The notes beneath the pieces were generated by a model that was given only the letters and a program-made list of their open reading frames with translations, did no database searches and was not told the DNA's origin. The position numbers and the translations under genes are program-made. Positions 23,009 through 33,780 of a DNA stretch of 64,000 nt are shown piece after piece. This DNA is from Hymenopellis radicata. Lineage: Eukaryota; Basidiomycota; Agaricomycetes; Agaricales; Physalacriaceae. Position 1 is the first letter of the stretch, and every line of letters begins with the position of its first letter. The DNA lies in contig JADNRX010000229.1 of the NCBI GenBank assembly GCA_015501595.1, forward strand, positions 24,806 through 88,805, given 5' to 3'.

Positions 23009-23200
23009 ATATCCCCAGCCTGCTGGTGCAGCTATGCGTCGCTTGTACGACCCCCGTTACCCTTTTCGTTGGAGTCATTGTCATGATTCATTTCTTTACT
23101 CCATATCCATTATATCCCAGCCTGCTGTGCAGCTATACGTCGCTTGTACGACTACTACGACCCAAGTTACCCTTTTCGTTGTCAATGTCATGATTTATTT
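23009..23200 (+). repeat. two-copy imperfect tandem repeat, about 100-bp unit
   Basis: Block 1 (23009-23095) and block 2 (23111-23200) share ATATCCC(C)AGCCTGCTG, GCAGCTATRCGTCGCTTGTACGAC and GTTACCCTTTTCGTTG, then TGTCATGATT. It directly follows a polypyrimidine stretch (22960-22996) just after the membrane-protein gene, so it is probably 3' untranslated or spacer DNA. Confidence 0.7.
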
Positions 23201-24532
23201 ACGTTTTGGAGTCGACAGAACCGGAAGATTGAATTGCGTAGGCCACTCGATTGGAAATCCTATGACAGCTGGGAAGGAAGATGAAGCACAGTGGCGTTCT
23301 GGGACGCATCTGCACGCATACGAACCTCCTCCCAAAACAGGAATTTTCAGTCCAATTGTTCTGGGCTGCATCTAAATCTCGTCCTCGCGCGATCATGTCT
23401 GTTTCTCCTTCTCTTGATCCTTCCCCCCGCGGATGGGAGCTCAAAGACATATTGTTCTTGGAGCCAAACGAATATAGTGGGAACACCTGAGACAGCGTCG
23501 CGGAGCCTTTGATCTCTCGCGGAAAGTATTATTCATCACCTTTCAGGAAGGATGGCAGATCAAACTGTGGCGCAAATTCAATGAAGCTAAGTAAATCTTA
23601 CACTTTCATAATCCCATGCGTTCATCAATGTAAGAGCTATATCCTCACGTTTGAAACTGTTGAACATACGGCCTTGCTGGGAAACCAGTGCATAGTACAT
23701 CCTTCGATCCGAAAACTCAGGCTGTTCCTTTGTTTTGTACTACCGGGGCGTTGTTAGTGGACATTGTTACAGTGCAGTCAAGCAAGATTTTTATTCTCAT
23801 ACCATTTCGACAGTCAGTGGCGACGAATAGCCTGTGCACGTTGCTCATCCTGTATCGCAAAGTTGTGAGGATTTCCGGCGTTAAGTAGTGCAAGTTTAAC
23901 TTGACGTACCATGGTATCATTGAGATCCTCGTTGAATCGGCTGCCTTGTATTCAGTCACCTATATGTGAGGTTTATGGGAGACTGATGGGAGAACGAGCG
24001 ATAATTGTTTTCAATACGCGACGGCGGCGATTGCCTTATATATTGATTTGACTCGTGTGAAACAACTTGAACAACAACTACCATCATCGCCAACGACCAT
24101 GAGGAATTCCACTGCTCAGTGCTGATATGCAGCCGCCGCCCGGCAATCCTGACATCGACGAGCAAGGCATGTAGGCAGGAGGCAGCCCAGCAAAGGTGTA
24201 TGGTACGTGTTCGGTATGTGTTCTGCTGAGATTTGTTCGTCCTCATTTTATTGAGCCGCGTATGTACTACTAGTGCAATTCAGGCGTGTCTGCCATCGTC
24301 CGTTTCCCGACATCTGCGGCCTTTCCATGTCGCGAGTCTGCGCGACGAACCCCTCACGGTGGCCAGGTGCAAACAATGATGATCGGATGAGCAGAAGAGC
24401 AAGAACGGCCGAGGTGCCGTTCGCTCGGCTCGATGTTCCCATCACCGAGACCTTCACAACCAAACACGACCACTACGCCTCTGGCGAACGCCTGTACTCA
24501 CATACATTCTAGGATCTTCATGTTCTACATCT
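23201..24532. other. intergenic, no convincing gene
   Basis: Small frames on both strands (23199-23486 minus, 23291-23512 plus, 23956-24246 minus, 24248-24463 minus) have no motif or splice support. Confidence 0.4.
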
Positions 24533-25057
24533 CCCTAGTTCGGTGTCTTGAAGCCCCCATGTCGTCGCATCCCTTGATCCTTTCACCAGCTCTGTGACCA
24601 AGCATCGCGTCGCGTCGCCTGGCTTGTTGGGCCGAGGGTATCGCGTCTGCGCGGCCCCGTGTCGATTTGACTATCGCATTTGGAGGATGTTCTTTGCCCA
24701 GGCTCCGCCACGAGAGTCTAGCAGTGACGCTCTCCTTGCCGAGCCACACGCCTTCGGCGCATCTTTGCCCAGTTCTCATCTTCTCCGGATCCCTCCTGAA
24801 CGTCGGGAAGCGGCACTGAGGGAAGGGGAAGATTGCTCTCACCATTCAATGCCTTGACCTGGCCACTGCCATCCCAAAAATCTCCCTCCGAACGCGTATA
24901 TTTTCCGCTTTACGACGCAAACGCTGTGTGGAAAATGCTCTCCGTGAACGAGGATTATTATCGCCAGTGTCTGTAGAGCGCGTCCTGACAGCACCCCAGA
25001 CCGGGTTGCTGCCTCCTCCGCCCCAGCAGCCTGGGACCGCCGCAACACGATGTTCAA
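24533..25057 (-). pseudogene. unknown duplicated minus-strand gene, copy B (degenerate)
   Basis: In one frame the minus strand reads RSEGDFWDGSGQVKALN, then a donor GTGAGA and an intron to GGAGAAG, then DENWAK; after a frame change it reads EGVWLGKESVTA. The same series is at 49150-49400 (RSEGDFWDGSGQVKALD, intron, DEDWAKLSDMQEGIWFGEES), where the frame is better preserved. The protein is not recognised. Two independently diverged copies with matching residues suggest a once-real gene next to the secreted-protein gene. Confidence 0.35.
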
Positions 25058-25250
25058 ACACAGACGTTCTCAGTTGTCGCTTCGGCGAGTGTTCCTGGCC
25101 CCAGAAGGCATCCAATCAAACAAGATTTATCGCCGTGCAACTCAAATCCATTGCCGGTTCGGACGCGCAGTTCATCGTCCCCGGCGTCGCTTTCAGGGCG
25201 AGCTCTTTCATCTGCGGCAGCCTCTCGAGTTGAAAGTATTCACTCGGAAG

Positions 25251-25836
25251 AGGATGGCAGCTAAATTGGAGAAAATAGGTGACGATGAGAGTAGGATGGG
25301 GGCGCATGCTGAGGATCATAAGAATGCGGAGGAGGAAGCAGCCGCAGATGAGGTTGATGGCGAAAACAAAGCTGCTGATGGTACGGAGAGGAAGCCGAGG
25401 AAGCTCGTCAAGGATGAACATCGCCGGACGGGTGGCGTGAAATTAAAAATATCTCCAGACCTCGTAAGACCGTTTTTTAATATTCTTTGTATGCCTACTG
25501 ACGCGAGCTTCAGGTCGTACTTCATCTGTCAATCTTTCTGTTCTTGGTATTGTTTGACCATGGCTTACGTATCGTCGAGAAACTTTGGAGATCAAGGTTC
25601 GCCGGTTTACGCTCTGTTATGCGATAGATATTTGACTTGTGGGTGTAGGTCTGGGTGAACGGCAATTGGAAGTGCATCGTGTGGTTTTATTCAAGTGTGT
25701 TGAGGTCTTGAAGCTTGGCCTTGAGGCGCTTGGCAAGTCTTCGGATCTCCGGACCGTCAGATATCTTCGCCCTTATGTCTGGAGCGCAGACGGCTTTACG
25801 TCGACTGCATCGCTGCGTTGTCTTGCAGCGCATTAG
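25251..25836 (+). CDS. hypothetical charged protein
   Basis: A frame from ATG 25254 encodes MAAKLEKIGDDESRMG, then a Glu/Ala-rich acidic helix-like stretch and a basic stretch (RKPRKLVKDEHRRTGG). A later frame (25639-25836) encodes VLKLGLEALGKSSDLRTVR and may be a second exon. No domain recognised. It sits in the part of the duplicated segment that copy C lacks. Confidence 0.25.
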
Positions 25837-26104
25837 CGCGCCGAGCTTCTTAAACCAAAAATATATATCGGCGTGTCGTCTTTAACCATGCTAGGACTCG
25901 GCGCCCACGTTCGCTCCTCCTCAGTCCGTCCTGTCACCCGCGACAGCTCGTTGCTCGGGTCACCTAATAGCAAGACATTGTCTACGGCTCATTGTTCGAC
26001 TCGAATGTCTCATCCTGGGTTCAACGTGACCGGGCGTTCACGCACATGCGCCAAAACGGGACTGATTCGCCCGTACTTCGTAGCTGGCGCCCGACCACTT
26101 GCCT

Positions 26105-26250
26105 CGGGAAGTGAACACGTCGCCTTGGCTTGACAAGGCTTGATGTTCATGTGGTCTCGACGCCCGAACTGATTTCGTTTAGCGATGTGAACACATTGCC
26201 TTGGCTGGATGAAAGCAGCCAAGCCTCCATGTTCATGTGTACTGGACGCC
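26105..26250 (+). promoter_or_regulatory. tandem promoter module upstream of copy B
   Basis: Two successive versions of one block, at 26109-26155 and 26188-26250, each with GTGAACAC..TTGCCTTGGCT and CATGTTCATGTG. The second includes GCAGCCAAGC, the near inverse of GCCTTGGCT, so the block is palindromic. Equivalent blocks are upstream of copies A and C. Confidence 0.55.
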
Positions 26251-26279
26251 TCAGTCGGTCGAGCTGCCGTTACTCTCGG

Positions 26280-26287
26280 TATTTAAG
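26280..26287 (+). promoter_or_regulatory. TATA-like box of copy B
   Basis: TATTTAAG, 69 bp before the ATG at 26356, in a TATTTAAGCACT context shared with copies A and C. Confidence 0.6.
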
Positions 26288-26355
26288 CACTGAACTGTTA
26301 GTCTGTCGACATCCTTCCCACTCCTCCGACAAGTCGACATCCCTTCTTTGCGACC

Positions 26356-26891
26356 ATGTTGGTCAACGTCCTCTCCGTCTTGGCTCTCTCCGCGATCACT
26401 CTCGCAGCGCCGGCCGTACGGCGGGCGTCACTTGACCAAAGCCTGAAAGTGCGCGTTGTGGCCAGAGACTATGGTTACAAGGACTACAAGGAGAAGGAGT
26501 TCAAGGAGAAGGACGACAAAGACAAGGATTGCGATGAGAAGGACCGCAAGGACAAGGACCACAAGTTCAAGGAGACTTGGGTGGTACGCATATAAGCTTG
26601 CGCTTAACGTGTTTCCGCTAACGCCGGCGTATTCAGACTTGGGATGATAAGCACGATTGGAAGGACAAGCACGACGAGAAGGAGAAGTGCGATGATGAGA
26701 AGGACGAGCACGACAAGAAAGAGAAGGAGAAGGAGAGGCACGACGAAAAGGAGAAGAACAAGGACAAGCACGATGAGAAGGAGAAGGACAAGCGCGACGG
26801 GAAGGATAAGCACCACTGGAAGGACAAGCACCACGGGAAGGACAAGCACCACGGGAAGGACAAGGACAAGCACGTCGACAATCGCTACTAG
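26356..26891 (+). CDS. Lys/Asp-rich repetitive secreted protein, copy B
   Basis: Two exons: 26356-26583 (76 codons) and 26637-26891 (85 codons including stop), joined in frame by a 53-nt intron, 160 residues in all. The N-terminal signal peptide MLVNVLSVLALSAITLAAP is almost identical to copies A and C and predicts export. The rest is low-complexity: KDYKEKEFKEKDDKDKDCDE in exon 1, HDEKEKCDDEKDEHD in exon 2, then KDKHH(W/G) repeats, which are His-rich and could bind metal ions. Few hydrophobic residues remain after the signal, so the mature protein is probably disordered and very soluble. No catalytic motif. This is the shortest intact member; copy C is twice as long. I know of no named family. 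Confidence 0.75.
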
Positions 26892-27604
26892 TCATCATCC
26901 CTCTAACTTATATATATGTACCACGGGTTTCTTCCTCCTCTGGCATTTTACTTACTTGTATTTATTGGCATTGTTGTAGCGGGACCCACAGCAATCAGTA
27001 TGTCATCCTCCGCATTCATTTCAGTTTCCTCTTCATGCTCACGACCAAATTTAGCGCTCTCTATTGAAAACATCACATAGTAACTGCAGGTTGTTCATTC
27101 AGAGGTTGATGAGAGATGATACAGCCCCTCTTCTGTCCCGAACGAGATGTACCTTGCCATGGGCGATCCCCACAATAATACATTAGACGGGGATGAGTTT
27201 TCTTCAGGCCGATCAACTTGAAGCTGCGGCCGAGCAAGGGCGACGAGGGATTGGTGTTGTTAATTCATTGTCTTTTAAATTCGAGGATTATGGAAGTAGA
27301 CATGGAATTTACGCCACAACAATCCTTAGAGGCAGAGGTGATCAACTGAAAAGAGCAGCATAATAACCTTCCAGAGCGCTCGCGCGACATTTGGACAAGT
27401 CGTAACGATAGTGTACAGTTAATCTACTCTACTCGTTTCGCTAATCAAGAAAGTGTTCAGATCCAAAACACTTACATGCAGGCATCGCGAGATGCTCCTA
27501 GCGCAGCACATAGCTGTACTCAGGTAATTTGATTACGAAAGTAGTCTATTAGCCTTTAGGTGCATCTATGTTCAGTCCATATCATTGGTGCGGCCAGCTT
27601 GCTT
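26892..27604. other. 3' flank of copy B, then intergenic
   Basis: 26892-27080 matches 51569-51750 downstream of copy C (CTTATA.ATATGTACCACGG, TTGTATTTATTGGCATTGT.GTAGCGG). Beyond that no gene is seen before the end of the minus-strand regulator at 27605. Confidence 0.5.
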
Positions 27605-29687
27605 CTACTCATGTAGATTCCGCCGGGTTTCCCAATACCAATAAAGCCGAGCGTCCCGCACTTTGATCAATTGATTGTCTATGTGATCATGAGAGCAAAT
27701 CTACATGTCCGATAACATAACACTCACTGACAACAGGATAGCGAGCGCTCATTCTCTCCATCACCGCAAGCATGGACCCGAGAATGCGTAGAGGTTCATC
27801 GCGCGCTGAAGGCGGTGCTCCACGCATCGACGAGATTTCTTTAATCAGAATGTGGCATGAACGCGCCCAGATAATCTAATGAAGTTTTGTCAGCAAGCGA
27901 GGGTATGGAGACAAGCTAGACGCGTACCCCGATAATAGAGTCTATAACGGGGAGGTTTGGGACATCCACCATAAAGACGAGCACCTCGAGTGCCCTCATG
28001 CTCGCTGCTAGACGTCCACGAGAACCAGGGTTCTGTGCTACAAAGGGCGCGTGAAGAGAAATCATGGCGGCGTGGACGAGACTCTGAGTGACGATATCTC
28101 CAGCTGTGACCGGAGAGGGAGGATTGGCCAAGACGTTCTCGATTACCGTTTGCAAAGCGTTATAAGACGCAAAGAACTGTGAGGCCTGTTGTTGGCTCAT
28201 ACCTTCTGACTATGAATTAGTACCAGAAGTACACGTAGCTCGTAGACGCGTACCTGGTCTATACGTATATACGATTCGAGAAGCCTGTTCAAAGAGCACC
28301 GAGGCTTTGGCATGCAGCGCCAACGCCGAAGTCCCACTATCATGCTGATTTTCCAGGAAATTCTGTACGGTGCGGCTCGTTCTGAATTCACGCCGACGGA
28401 AGACCTGTCAAAGATATTAGAAATGGGGTTGACAGAGAACAGCGTAAAGCCCTTACTTGGGCATAGCTTTCGATTTCGAGTGGCCAAGGAAGGTCGATTC
28501 TGGCTTCCGGTGAGGATGACGTGAACTGAAATGGCGACGGCGAACCCTCAACGGCGGCCCAGCAATTGCTCAGAATAAACACTGTCCAGAATCCATTGAT
28601 TCGCTCCCCTTCGTCTACTGCATCCGTCGGCGGGGGCAGTGATGTCACATCTAGAGGCTCGTCCACAGATTGTATCTTGTGCAAGTGTGAGCTCAACACG
28701 AGGGAAACCGCAATGCTCGCGTGATACTTTCCTTCGAGAAAGCGTGATTGCCGATAAAAGTAATGGGACAGAAGAACTTCGGCCTGTATGGAATGCATCA
28801 CTGCCTGCGGATGACCACTTGCCAATCCTTGGGCAGCATCACGAACTGCTAGTGCAAGGAAATTCGGCTCGTACGCGTTTGTGCCAGTGATATCGGAGAG
28901 ATGCGACCCCCAGAGGAGAATGGCGTTCATCAGAGCGTCGAGGGGACGGACGCTAGGTTCTGGAGCGGAGAGAGCGCCGTAGAAGCGAGAGATATTCAAG
29001 AAGAAACCGATCTCGTTGCTGTTTTGCAAAGCGGTCTGTATTCTGAATATACCGGTCAGTTCGTTCAGCAGACATAACCTCCGGAAGACTTACAAAGTGT
29101 AGTCCATCGAAGAGTCAGTAAGTCCCTGCGTTTTGTCAGCTCTGAAGATTTGGAAGCTTGGAATAGATTCCTTACCTCAGAGACACTTTGAGTTGTATCT
29201 ACTCACAGGCATGTCAGAAGGGAGCCTCGCTGACCGTCGAAAGTACGTACCCACTTGAAGTTGGAGCGCATACGGCTGAGTAAGAGTAATGCCGCCTTCA
29301 GGATGCCAGGATCCTCCAACTGTTGAATTCGACTTTCGAGCATTGCAATCTGCTCCTCGAGAGCCTGTGTTCTAGTCAATCCGCCTCGTTCTGGATATTC
29401 GCAGTCTCCGTATGATACGGAAGATGTACACGGCGTGCAGATAGGTTTCTTTCCATCGCATTTCTGCATGACGGGGATTGTCAACTTTGGGCCGGGCGGT
29501 TCCCCAATGAAGGATGGGCTTACAATTTTGCGACGCCTACATAAATGAGTAAGAAAAGGAGCCCAGTATTTGTTGAGCGTACTTACCTGCAATTCAGACA
29601 CGCACCTCTGAAACTTGGAGGTTTGTTTGTCGTGGACGACGAGGTACCCTTTCTACTGCCAGACGGAGAAGACGAGGAGGAGGCCAT
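27605..29687 (-). CDS. Zn(II)2Cys6 fungal-type transcription factor
   Basis: Nuclear DNA-binding regulator. It starts MASSSSSPSGSRKGTSS at 29687, then a binuclear cluster ACLNC-RRRKIKC-DGKKPIC-TPC-TSSVSYGDC (C-x2-C-x6-C-x6-C-x2-C-x8-C), a linker and a coiled coil (TRTQALEEQIAMLESRIQQLE). A 13-nt microexon (29524-29536, encoding RRKI) lies within the cluster. The long middle domain (29029-28388 and beyond; WGSHLSD, AVRDAAQGLASGHPQ, EVLLSHYFYRQSRFLEGKYHA, GFWTVFILSNCW) is the regulatory region of this class. Downstream exons (ASYNALQTVIENVLANPPSP, then IIWARSCHILIKEISSMRGAPPS, then NQLIKVRDARLYWYWETRRNLHE) end with TAG at 27605-27607. Minus-strand TATATAAG is at 29742-29749. No obvious target cluster is adjacent. 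Confidence 0.85.
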
Positions 29688-30297
29688 ACTGAGAAGGTAA
29701 GGAGTAAGAACAGTGTGTGTCCATCTTAACGCTGCAGCGCCTTATATACTGTGTCCAGCCTCGACAGCTGATAACTGCTCGTTGGCCGGCGCCGGTGTAT
29801 GTAGCTTTAGTGTAAGACAACTCGAGAATGACGAGTCATGTCTTTAACGGCGAAGAACGCGCGTAGGGAAATGATATGAGTCGATGCCCACCATCTCCAG
29901 TATTACCGCGACCGTTCCGGGTGGCCCAGAAGAAAACTCCACGTTCAACACCACCATTCTGCGAAGAAGATGGAAGAGGAGCGGATGCGTCGAAGAAAAC
30001 GAAGTAATTACAGACTGCAGCTAGATTCAGAGTTCGTCTAGGGTAGTCCTGAGGAGGTCAATCGTCTCCGAAGAGGGCGGGACGACATTCAGTCGAGTCT
30101 GCCGAGGAGGCGCGTATATCTTGGTCCTTCACAAGTTGACTCGTATGTCGGTTATTGGAAGTAAGGCCGAACATCCAGATAATAAAAGTGACAAGGATGA
30201 CCCGACATGCTGTGCGCTGGATAGTAAGCAACCGGGTAACCGCCCTGCTCTTCGACGGCTGTGAATGTCGTCCGTGGTGAGAGCCAACAGAGATCAA
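29688..30297. other. promoter of the Zn2Cys6 regulator, then intergenic
   Basis: A TATA box (TATATAAG on the minus strand, 29742-29749) lies about 55 bp upstream of the ATG at 29687. No other feature is seen up to the start of the duplicated segment near 30298. Confidence 0.5.
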
Positions 30298-30404
30298 CAC
30301 CCGTCCAAAAGCGGAACCTACCGGATTCAGGTTTTTCCTTCCCGCCTCGATCATGTTCGTCCTCCAACGCCAGCGAGGCATCCGAGCTTTCTTTCTCTCT
30401 TCAA

Positions 30405-31345
30405 ACAAGCTTACAGAACCTGCCTTCGTCAGGTGGCCTCGCAGGCTCAGCCACTGACTGCGGCATTTCTTCCAGCTTGTTGGGCTGCGCCCCAAACCCC
30501 CTTCAATTATACCTAAGTATTGATCGTATCTGCTCTTTAACACGGTAACCGTATAAGTATTAGTACAGTTTACGGGTACGGCTTTTATGGTTCTCATAAC
30601 TGTACTGTAAGGGCACTTTGGCATGCTCTTTACGGTACCGCTTTGTTACGGGTGCCTTATAACTTGCCAGGGAGGACTTGTAGCAACCTGACAGTCGTTG
30701 AGGCGGACAGTAGACACCCAGATGCCAGTGCAGTTCTCACGGGTCCAATTGGGAGGTCACGACAGACGACCACCCGTATACGGCTTGTATGGGTGCTAAA
30801 ATCCATCCCGTATACCGTACTGTAAGGCCTCCGGACTCTGCACCATGGCCGTAACCGTATACGGTTGGTATACGGTACGGTGCGGAGCTGTCAGCCTGTA
30901 CATGTTGGTGCTACACTCAGAGGAAATGGGACAGAAATATTCTGCGGGGCTGTTGAACATTTGACTGGGTAGGTGATAGCTGGAAATGGTGCTTGCGACA
31001 TGAACTAACCTTATGATTTGATGCAGGAGAGAAGGACTTTTCATCATCTTGAGCTCAAACTGTATGTCAGCCTGAGCTACTATGTTTTCAATGTCACCAA
31101 AGCTCTGTGGCGCAGAGGCAGCACAGGCCCATAGCCATGTCCATCTGTGCTCTCCATCGAATGGACACGGTGACCGGGTGAGTAGAAATACGTGTTGGCG
31201 CGGAGATGGCCGGGAAAGTCCCACGACCCGGCAAACGGCACAGGCGAAAAGCCGGTCGCACCGACGGGTCTGCTTAAGTAACATTACTTAGGTAATTAAA
31301 TGTGGCAGTGTAACTACCCGGCCCCGAGCTCTCTTTCTTAGTAGA
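30405..31345. mobile_element. insertion in duplicate 2, possible transposon remnant rich in ACGGTA/TACCGT
   Basis: Sequence before (TTTCTCTCTTCAAAC) and after (TTTGATGCCCCTTGTTGCATC) aligns with a continuous stretch at about 15250-15280 in copy 1, so about 940 bp were gained here or lost there. Much of the inside (30540-30900) is built from ACGGTA, TACCGT and CCGTATAC words, including the near palindrome CCGTAACCGTATACGGTT at 30849-30866. No open frame and no clear terminal repeats or target duplication could be found by eye, so the type is unknown. Confidence 0.45.
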
Positions 31346-32593
31346 TATTTGATGCCCCTTGTTGCATCAACCCAACGTACCCCCAGAACTTGTTCGTGAC
31401 CGGATCTGTCCACTCGAGATATGATTTCCGACGTAGCCCTCTAGGGTGCGACCTCACTATGGGGCGCACTAGAAGGAAAGGCTCGCAATGATATATTACT
31501 TTGAAGTGGGACCGATGCGTAACAAGGTCAGAAATTGTTCTCGCATTCTTTCCACTGACCAATTGATATCTGCCAGTGCGCATATCATCGAAGCCAGGAC
31601 GCTGTTGTTCTCTTCAGCATTACATCCGCCACTACAAGTTGTCTGCTTTTTGCCTGCACTGCACGCGTAAACCCTCTGTACCAGTACTCCAACCAGCTGG
31701 TCAGAGCAATCGGTATGTTAATAACATCCCTTCTCCGTCGCGGTTAGGACGTGATAAGATGATGGCCGCTACGCGTATCACTAAAGTGGGGCCCAATGCC
31801 CACTAACGTTTCGTGTGCAGTTCATGCTGTGGCGGTGTTTCGAACGCCGCCACCATGTCGCATTCAATCTCCATCCAGAAATAATCTGTGTCTAGACTCT
31901 ACCTGATCAACCCTCACTTGTTGTCGCCTCAGGGTATTGGCGATAGAAATCGACAATGCACAGAGGTCAACCCGCTGGGCCGTGATGCTTGATGATACCT
32001 CGTGGGAGGCAGTGCAATCCCATGAACTACGATTCATGACACCGGCGCCGTCTGGGTCTCGAATGATGGGTGCGCTCGTCTTACCGTCTTTGTGTAACGC
32101 GGTCGCTCTTCCGTTGCATTAGTCAAACCCTCACCCGCAATTTAGCTCGTACCTCATCGCCTCTGGATCCGATCAACCTCATTGGCGCAGCACACCATAT
32201 CTGCCGTTTTCTCGAAAGTATTGCGCCGATGTGAACTGTCGAAGTAATACCTCTTGAGGTAACCTCAGAACTATTATTATATTTCGTACTGAATAAATTT
32301 ACTCTGTGTAGTACAACAACCGTCCGTCCAGAAAATTGCGCCACACTTAACAGAACTGTCCAAACTTTGGGGCGCCATTTGCATATAACACCTGTCTGTG
32401 TTTGTTGCCATTGCATAAATGGTACCCCCGCCTTATCTGCGCAGTCGCGCGCTTTGACTGGCCGTTTATGGTGGGCCGATGCCATTGTTCGCTGTTTATG
32501 GAGTCACGTGACCAAATTCTGCCAACAAACGGGGCACTGGCCTTTGTTATCTCTTACCTTTATCCACGACCATACCCCTCGCCCTCATCCGCC

Positions 32594-33361
32594 ATGGCCC
32601 CGGTCAAGTTCACATTTACCTGGAACGACAAGTCAGGCTTGGACAAGGCCCCGTCGAAGCATAATTTGTTCAGCGAAGCACAGAAGAGGAAAGAGCGCCG
32701 TGGATAGACCTTGATTGGCCTCGTCTTACCCCGGACGATAAACAATATTGGGAGACTGTGGGGGCTGGCGTTCAGAGGGCGTTCAAGGAGGCGAAGACTG
32801 CGGCGATGAGGCAAGGGCTGAAGCATGCTACAGTGTATTGGAAAGTTCCAGCGTACACCGACGCGTCTGCTACTCCGCAACAGCTCTCCGCATCTTACAC
32901 TATCTCATCGAACCCAGAGCCTTCCTTGGCGGAATCGCAGCCGCGGCCAGCTCAAGGAAAAGGTGCCAATCACTACCGCGAGAGACCTATTGTACCTGTA
33001 TCCCAGAGAAGGGCGCCCCGGCTCGCGACGCCCCCACCCTCTTTACCTGCGTCGGTGGCCACACCCCATCCCGACGTGACAAAGGAACCGTCTCCCCACA
33101 CTCCACAGAAATCACGTCAGTCGGAACCTCGACGCAAGAAACCTATCTCTCCTCGTGCCCAGTCACAGTCGGCGCCAGGCCGATTGAAGAAGAAAACGTT
33201 TTCTTAATGGGCTCGAATTTGAACGAGGAGGATGAAGACGGGAGGCCGCTGATGAAGAAGGACGAAAGCAAGGACTCGGAAGAGCAGAAGCGCCTGAAGA
33301 TGACGCATCTCCTCGCTACATGGGATCCTAACGTTGATCCCTCTCTGATCCTGTTTTCGTG
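32594..33361 (+). pseudogene. unknown gene of the duplicated segment, copy 2 (frame broken)
   Basis: Starts MAPVKFTFTWNDKSG at 32594 and ends DPSLILFS, stop at 33361-33363. Compared with copy 1 it lacks one base near 32696 (GAGCGCCGTGG for GAGCGTCCGTGG), which gives an early stop. It changes frame again in the Pro/Ser-rich part near 33155-33180 (GCCCAGTCACAGTCGGCGCC for GAGCCACAGGCCGCCGCC). At the two places where copy 1 is broken, copy 2 is intact, so an undamaged gene of about 250 codons can be inferred. Upstream about 180 bp, including CACGTG, is nearly identical between copies. Confidence 0.55.
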
Positions 33362-33692
33362 AAGGTAGTCGGTTTTGAATTGAGGATTCAGTGATGTACG
33401 CTGTTTTATGTACCTGTTTATTTCGCATAGTCTTTAGGTGTTTATGTGTCTTGTATCTTACTTCCACTTGGGTTTATATACGATGTTGTACTCCGTCATT
33501 ACCTCTTCACACCTGTGGTCAAAACCCATCTGCCATCTGGCTCTACTCACAGATTTTCGAATCGCAGGTGCGCGAATAGAGATACGTGCGCGAGCTACAC
33601 ACGCAGAAAACTGAATTTCACACACTCGCGTGCATGCGGCGTGCGCAATGAATATTTCAAAAACATTCCTGTTGGGATTCAAAAACTGTACT

Positions 33693-33780
33693 AGCCCACC
33701 GCGAGGGTCGAACTCGCAGCCTTCAGATGTCCGCTCGATCAGTAAGAGTCTGACGCTCTATCCGATTGAGCTAGGCGGGC
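33693..33780 (-). tRNA. tRNA-Lys (anticodon CUU), with 14-nt intron, copy 3
   Basis: 88 nt, exons identical to the copies at 17562 and 20473, with the same cloverleaf and discriminator T. The intron differs slightly (CTGATCGAGCGGAC). It lies about 330 bp downstream of the unknown gene copy 2, as copy 1 of the tRNA does in the first duplicate. Confidence 0.93.

Larger units (their letters stand above)
24720..27080 (+). repeat. segmental duplication carrying secreted-protein copy B
   Basis: Direct, interrupted copy of about 49186-51750. Matching blocks are: 24760-24960 with 49220-49430, 25765-25830 with 49645-49725 (CTTATGTCTGGAGCGCAGACGG and GCATCGCTGCGTTGTCTTGCAG), 25868-26040 with 49997-50170, the promoter modules, the gene, and the 3' flank. 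About 700 bp at 25070-25760 are present only here, and about 230 bp at 49735-49985 only in the other copy. Copy A (11.1-12.1 kb, inverted) shares only the promoter-to-3'-flank part. Confidence 0.75.
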
